From the NCBI GenBank assembly GCA_003024985.2, contig PXIH01S0012949.1: a DNA stretch of 12,113 nt, one strand, 5' to 3'. This document shows positions 7,904 through 12,113 of this stretch, one piece after another. The notes under the pieces were generated by a model. That model saw only the letters and a program-made list of their open reading frames with translations, searched no databases and was not told the origin of the DNA. Numbering within the stretch: the stretch's first letter is position 1; the number at the start of each line of letters is the position of its first letter. The translations under genes and the position numbers were made by a program. Origin of the DNA: Euperipatoides rowelli (taxonomy: Eukaryota; Onychophora; Udeonychophora; Euonychophora; Peripatopsidae).

Positions 7904-8079
7904 CAGTGTTGTAGTCCTCGAGGCCAGGTCTTGGTCTCGAGAGCTCTCGAGACCAAAAGAACTTGGCCTTGGTCTGGCCTTGNNNNAACCATATGGTCTT
8001 GACTGTGGCCTTGTTATTGAAACCAATGGTCTTGGTCTTGGCCTTGGTCTTGAGATTACAGGTCTTGACTACAACACTG
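7904..8079. mobile_element. hAT-type MITE inserted in the RT active site
   Basis: The inverted ends are perfect over 13 bp: CAGTGTTGTAGTC at 7904-7916 and GACTACAACACTG at 8067-8079. CTAAATAG is duplicated exactly at 7896-7903 and 8080-8087, the 8-bp duplication of hAT transposons. The 176-bp body (four N at 7983-7986) is mostly GGTCTTGG and GGCCTTGG motifs plus a 26-bp palindrome. It encodes nothing. The two minus ORFs crossing 7792-8026 join real RT residues to translated MITE sequence and should be ignored. Exact ends and duplication suggest a younger insertion than the host retroelement. Confidence 0.95.
7931..7956. repeat. 26-bp perfect palindrome in the hAT MITE
   Basis: The sequence is symmetric about GAGAGCTCTC, with TTGGTCTC on the left and GAGACCAA on the right. 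It could extrude as a hairpin and lies near the left end of the element. It may be a fold-back of the GGTCTTGG motif or a subterminal transposase-binding array. Confidence 0.9.
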
Positions 8080-8639
8080 CTAAATAGACTAGCACATGGC
8101 CTTGTTCATGACATCGTGAAGGCACTCTCATAATTTGTTGAAAGATTGCACTGCTCGTCACGAATCTTTCCTTGACTTAAGCGGCAGAACGAGAACCTGG
8201 ACCAGGGCACTGTAAAAGAAAATTTTTCTGGGCCTTTTCAGTTAATTTAATATTTAATTTAATAGCCATTGTTGTGATCTAGGCTACTGAACGTTTTAAG
8301 CCACATAATGATTCTAAAATATCGTCTGTGCATTACAGGATAACGAACAGGCACTATTTCTTTGTTGAGCTTACGTAGGTCAAGCACTATTCTTACTTCA
8401 TTGGTGTTTTTTTTGGGTACTACTAGCATGGGAGAGTTATAGTTGCTAAATGTTCTTTTTATTAGGTTAGCCTTTTCTAATTTCTCGAGTTACCTACGTA
8501 ATGGTTCATAACAACTATGGGAAATCCTATATTGTATTTGGTTAATAGGGATGTCATCAACAAATTCTGGTTTATATGGTTCTATTAAAGCACCAGTCAT
8601 TTTGGTGACATCCTCTACTAAATTTCTTTATTTTCATTT

Positions 8640-9160
8640 ATAAGTTAAGTTTAGCGATATTTTCTGCGGATAAAAATTGGTCAACTCCAAAGAGTTCATG
8701 TAAGTTAGTGTTGCCCTCTAGTGAAGGGTCTGAAATTATAGAATTGCACATTATGGGAGTTTGGTTTTGTAATGAATCAACAACTGATCCCAACGTTCCT
8801 TAAATTAAATTTAAAAGTAATGGCTTTCTTATTATTTATTATTTTTTTTGTGTTGAGGAAGTAAATCGTATCCTAAAATTACTTGGTAGCTATGGTTAGA
8901 AACCAAAGGAGCTACACAAATAGGTTGAAAAAATGTTATCTTTCCTATTTTAAACTGAGCTACCATTTTATATCCTATTAACGATTGCTGAGATATTGGG
9001 GAGGAAAGAGTTACTTACCTTTTACAACAATTGACGTTAGTGCAAAACTTTTGATTCTCAATAAACTTTTGATTCACAATAAAGCTGTCAAATTTCTATG
9101 TCCAAACCAAGTTTTTATAACCAGCTTATCAAGGTAATAATCTATAAATATAATGGTGGT
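8640..9160 (-). pseudogene. Retrotransposon aspartic protease remnant and linker to RT
   Basis: The best-preserved part is the second half of the protease at about 8835-8990. It runs from YKMVAQFKIGKITFFQPICV to YQVILGYDLLPQHK. The ILGxDxL end block of retropepsins is visible, with Y before the Asp. The catalytic DTGA-type loop should lie near 9060-9100 but has decayed: LTALL followed by a TGA occupies the expected place. Between protease and RT, NLHELFGVDQFLSAENIAKL (about 8650-8710) is an open linker. A retropepsin would cut the Gag-Pol polyprotein. Confidence 0.65.
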
Positions 9161-9700
9161 AGTTTTAGGTTTTGTAAATTCTTTAGATTCGGATTTACTT
9201 TCCCTAGATTGATAATTTTTATTCGCTGCAGGAATAGGCTTTATATCAGAATAGCTACGAAAATGTGGTTGACAGTTTGTTTATTTTTTTTTCTTTCTTA
9301 AAATTTTCTTCTTGATGGTGCTAATATTACTATATTTTTTTATCATTGGCATTTATATTATATTTATCAGCGGGATCATTTTTATTCAGCAATTGCCATA
9401 GATTGAAACTTATAAATTGAGAAGGAAATTCTACGTTATTGCTATTACTAAAGTTAGGAGTATTGGTATCCAATGACTGAATCGGAATTTGGACAACTGA
9501 CCCTAAACCACGCCTATGCTTTCTTTTCAAACCAGCTACCTGCCACTCATATTGGTTTAATGGATTTTCATAATTAGGATTTCCCTGTGCTAGCCTATGT
9601 TTTTAATGGAATTATTTTTAACAGAATTGTTGTTCTTATTTAGTTTGTTTTTCATGTAAGCTCCCCATTATTGGAACCCTAAGATTGAAGAGCTCTGACG
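9160..9700 (-). pseudogene. Gag-Pol linker remnant
   Basis: Between zinc knuckle and protease there is a 66-codon open stretch at 9330-9530, Asn- and Ser-rich (TNTPNFSNSNNVEFPSQF), beginning KRKHRRGLGSVVQIPIQ. It is hydrophilic and has no recognised domain. Its place in the element and the basic start suit a flexible linker before protease. Reading is broken on both sides by stops. Confidence 0.45.
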
Positions 9701-10982
9701 TTTGAAGGAGGATTCTCCAGTTCTTTGGCGCCAACTGTCATAATTTGAGAAAGCACAGTTTGAACATTAATGCCTCTGCTTTGCTGATTTTCTTTCGGCA
9801 ATAACGTTCAATATGCCCGGTTTTATTGCAATATCTGCAAGTAATGGTGTTATTTTTGATGGTAGTAGCATTCACTTTAATTTCATTATAACGTTTCAGG
9901 TTGGATCAAAGACTCAAACTGTAAGGCCAATTCACGTGTCAATGTAATATTGTTAATCATTTACTCATTATTACATTGATCATCTATGTGTGCGTGTCCC
10001 TTCAGTTGCCTCACCATGGAAATGGCAAAATAGTCTGCTTCATCAAAATTACGTGGATTATCCTAATTATTTCTAGCCTGGGGTAAGGAAGCACCCCGTC
10101 TTTAAATTTTTCGTATAAAGGACTCCTCAAATTCTACCTGCGAGCATTGAGGGGGTGGTCTTAGAGGTTCCGCCAAAGCAACTAAACATAATTTGTACGA
10201 ATTACCTTTTCTTTGGGAGTATGTACGTATGCTTGGAATAACTTTTTTAATTCCTTTTTGCTGGGTTTTAACGAAAATACTCGGACTAGTTCTTTTAGCC
10301 TATCCTTTAAACTCAGGCCATTGTTATTCTCCAGTCGGGTGAAATATAAGCTTCGAGCCTTGTCTTGTATTTTACTTTCTAAAATAGATTTGCATCTACT
10401 TTCAGGCCATTTATACTCATCAATTAGGGCCTGAAATTCAGCCACAAACCTTTCAATACCAAACATGTTTTCGGGTAGAAACTCGAAAGGTGCCAGAGTG
10501 GCTATTGGACCTATGCCTATTCTCGAGATCCATTCCAATGGCATTAGAGGGTACAGCAGCGCTAATCTGACTATTCACACTGGGAAATACTTCATCCTTA
10601 ACCTTAATAGCAGGATAATTTGAATCTACAAGCATACTCTCTTCTGGATTTTCTTTCTTTACTAAATGGCATTGTTGCTAGTATTTGCCTCAGGAAATGG
10701 CTTAACAAGGTAGCAAATTGCAACGCATTTAACTCGTACCTATGAAAGATAATTTTGCTTAATTTCAATAGCAAGGATCTTGCTCCACCATACGCTCAAC
10801 ATGCCTTCCATCGTCGATGAGAGAGAATACCCATCAGTATTTACTATATTTTCAGTAAAATAATTGCTCACCCCTCCCTCATCACACACATTACTATTTT
10901 CAGCTGATAATAATGGCTCTGTCTTTGCAGAGGCCTGGTCCATGAATTCATCCATCGCATAAAACTTCTCATCAGACTGCAT
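9700..10982 (-). pseudogene. Retrotransposon Gag remnant
   Basis: Gag would form the particle that packages element RNA. A frame opens at ATG 10982 (MQSDEKFYAMDEFMDQ) and ends at 10740. LNALQFATLLSHFLRQILAT follows in another frame. Next comes VDSNYPAIKVKDEVFPSVNS (frame open 10635-10453), and then, after a frame change near 10540, a segment running from LAPFEFLPENMFGIERFVAE through YKWPESRCKSILESKIQDK. The last segment looks like the helical Ty3/gypsy capsid core. Degenerate coding continues through 10180-9900 with several stops and reaches the CCHC knuckle. The ATG at 10982 is a reasonable Gag start because only AT-rich DNA lies upstream. Confidence 0.75.
9798..9839 (-). pseudogene. CCHC zinc knuckle of Gag (nucleocapsid)
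   Basis: The minus strand encodes CRYCNKTGHIERYC, an exact C-x2-C-x4-H-x4-C knuckle with the usual G-H pair. It is followed by the basic RKKISK. Such knuckles bind the element's RNA. This is one of the few fully intact motifs of the element. Only a single knuckle is present. Confidence 0.92.
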
Positions 10983-11851
10983 ACTTAATTATTAAAAATC
11001 AAGTAAGTATTAGAAATAATGATAAATAATTTAAAATATTGGCATCAAGAAAAATTGTTTCGTATAGTAATAAATTTAAATATAATTTTCATAGGGATTA
11101 TTTGTTGGGGGTTCCCTGTCTAAGATCACATAGTAAAAATTAAATAATACTATCATTATAGTCATAAATATTTATATAACTTATAAAATTTTAATGAAAA
11201 CATATAACATACACCATACGTCATCCAAAAGAAAACTTCTTCCTAAACATACTTTAATGAAAATTTTTTTTACAAGAAAATATTTATCATAGAAAAGCCT
11301 ACTGTTAGACTCAAAGACAATAAAAATACACATTTTTTTTGCTAAAAGTATCTAGGTCGTCATTTTTTCTCATTTGTCATAAACCTATTCATTCTTATCT
11401 CCTATTATAGCCATTAATTCCGCCTTGATAGTATCCTTAAGACAGAATACTAATTTTATAAAACTAATTTAAAACTTCCTTAGTTCTTTCTGTCTATAGC
11501 AGCTGGGCGTAAGAATTAGACCAACAACTGAATTCCCCTCAGTAGAATCCCCTGCCCTTAAGAAATCTGGTGAACAACTATTAGTTTTCATTCCCTCGTC
11601 CAGATGAACAATCACAGACCAAAATAAGAAGTTATATCTAATAATTGACTAAATAATTACCATTATCTCTCTACATTCATCTCACATCTAACATAAGTGC
11701 CTGGTAACACATGAGCCAGATCAGCATGCGCTGGCCTGGGTACACCACTACCAGATATTTACACAGACAACAAAATAAAATGTATTAAAAATATGAAAAG
11801 GAAACATTGAAGTTAATTAGAAGCTCCTACACACGCACAGTATATAAATAC
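10983..11851. other. AT-rich flank, possible degenerate leader and 5' LTR of the retroelement
   Basis: No gene is seen on either strand. By position this should hold the untranslated leader and the 5' LTR. A slightly GC-richer part lies at about 11480-11630 and another at about 11700-11760. No primer-binding site could be assigned and no sequence here was found to recur in 4520-5183, so LTR assignment is not supported. Confidence 0.35.
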
Positions 11852-12113
11852 CAGGGTTGGGTAAGCTACTTTATAAAAGTAGCATGCTACAGCTGCTTCA
11901 TCAAAAATAGTAGCTTAGCTACTTTTTACCTACTTTAAAACAAAAGTAGCAGGCTACTTTGATAAAAGTAGCTTAGCTACTTTTCAGCTATCATACTTAT
12001 TTTCATCAATCAAAAAATGCAGCAATTTTTTTTTCTGCTTAACCCTTTCGTTGTAAAGCGTGATTTTAATCGCGCTTTTCAGTATCATAAAATGGTAAAT
12101 TGCAAAAATCATA
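11852..12113. mobile_element. Left end of a hAT-like MITE with AAAAGTAGC inverted motifs (cut by window)
   Basis: CAGGGTTGGGTAAGCTACTT at 11852-11871 resembles hAT ends that start CAGGGTTGG. The body has four inverted units built on AAAAGTAGC and GCTACTTTT: 11875-11890 (with GTAGCATGCTAC, a perfect 12-bp palindrome), 11909-11927, 11942-11960 and 11964-11984. The right end and the target duplication are not in the window, so superfamily and extent are inferred. The repeat-bearing part clearly covers 11852-11990. Confidence 0.55.
12039..12113 (+). mobile_element. Possible end of a second piggyBac-like element (cut by window)
   Basis: TTAA at 12039-12042 is followed by CCCTTTCGTTGTAAAGCG. The first seven bases, CCCTTTC, match the ends of the piggyBac-like MITE at 7245. 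A near-perfect hairpin follows: AAAGCGTGATT (12055-12065) pairs with AATCGCGCTTT (12068-12078) with one mismatch. Only this end is visible, so the call is tentative. If true, it may be nested in the hAT-like element that starts at 11852. Confidence 0.3.

Larger units (their letters stand above)
7500..8640 (-). pseudogene. Retrotransposon reverse transcriptase remnant
   Basis: RT would copy the element RNA into DNA. Visible in order on the minus strand: EFVDDIPINQIQYRISHS (about 8510-8565), the conserved block from ANLIKRTFSNYNSPMLVVPK to VRIVLDLRKLNKE (about 8350-8471), LDHNNGY with the first catalytic Asp (8277-8279), and the active-site loop VYLDIIIHS near 7880-7895 and 8080-8094, split by a hAT MITE. 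After it come VEQHLEMLKEVFEALRKINM and the thumb motif [19 protein letters not shown] (about 7600-7655). Stops and frame changes occur at several places, for example after GY at 8261-8263. The catalytic loop shows one Asp where YxDD is expected. Confidence 0.88.
5184..10982 (-). mobile_element. Decayed Ty3/gypsy-type LTR retrotransposon, interior region
   Basis: Reading right to left, the peptide remnants occur in the order Gag, CCHC zinc knuckle, protease, RT, RNase H, integrase, tail. Protease first and integrase last, after RNase H, is the Ty3/gypsy order. Every domain is broken by in-frame stops and single-base frame changes, so no protein can be made. Two DNA transposons interrupt pol at 7245-7460 and 7904-8079. 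The uninterrupted interior would be about 5.4 kb. No env-like frame was found, and no LTR pair could be matched by eye on the two sides. Same strand as the host gene to the left. Confidence 0.9.

Noticed and set aside
7792-8026. Two minus ORFs with X residues
   Set aside because: They cross the four N and the hAT MITE; only the part left of 7896 is true RT sequence.
9725-9734. TTGGCGCCAA as a tRNA-Lys-type primer-binding site
   Set aside because: It resembles TGGCGCC but lies between the zinc knuckle and protease, inside the coding region, and is a simple palindrome.
10213-10434. Plus ORF of 73 codons in the Gag region
   Set aside because: It is antisense to the well-supported capsid-like Gag segment and has no motif of its own.
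4518-11851. LTR pair flanking the retroelement
   Set aside because: By-eye comparison of 4520-5183 with 10983-11851 found no shared distinctive stretch, so no LTR is annotated.
1-12113. CRISPR array, tRNA, rRNA, bacterial operon signals
   Set aside because: None seen; the window is eukaryotic in structure and repeats present are transposon-derived or simple.

Overview
This is animal nuclear DNA, not bacterial. It is strongly AT-rich by eye, has spliced exons with GT-AG borders, and carries nested decayed transposons of metazoan type (Ty3/gypsy, hAT, piggyBac). No ORF is longer than about 120 codons. An AT-rich invertebrate is likely; the species cannot be named from the sequence alone. Five N positions (1730 and 7983-7986) mark unresolved bases.

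Layout. (1) Positions 1-1702: the 3' end of an unrecognised host gene on the minus strand. A 117-bp coding exon (1586-1702) has a perfect CAG|GTAAGT donor. A phase-matched candidate last exon follows at 30-81. The intron holds a TA-flanked 25-bp perfect hairpin and an A23T19 tract. (2) Positions 1703-4032: intronic or intergenic AT-rich DNA with a 314-bp hAT-type MITE (2393-2706) that has a perfect 8-bp target duplication and a run of 23 G. (3) Positions 4033-4517: a plus-strand coiled-coil reading frame with two in-frame stops, then a basic C-terminal tail; this is a small gene or a pseudogene. (4) Positions 5184-10982: one decayed Ty3/gypsy-type retrotransposon on the minus strand, read right to left as Gag, CCHC zinc knuckle, protease, RT, RNase H, integrase and a YNLR-type tail. 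Many stops and frame changes interrupt it, and no LTR pair could be found by eye. (5) Two DNA transposons sit inside its pol region: a 176-bp hAT MITE in the RT active-site codons (7904-8079) and a 216-bp piggyBac-like MITE in RNase H (7245-7460). (6) Positions 10983-12113: AT-rich DNA, then the start of another hAT-like repeat (11852 on) and a TTAA-CCCTTT end resembling piggyBac (12039 on).

Nothing here acts as an operon or a working system. The host gene and perhaps the coiled-coil gene are cellular. The rest is a layered record: a retroelement inserted, lost function, and was hit by at least two cut-and-paste families whose target duplications are still readable. The main new observations are the exact MITE insertion points, the host-gene exons and the coiled-coil ORF.
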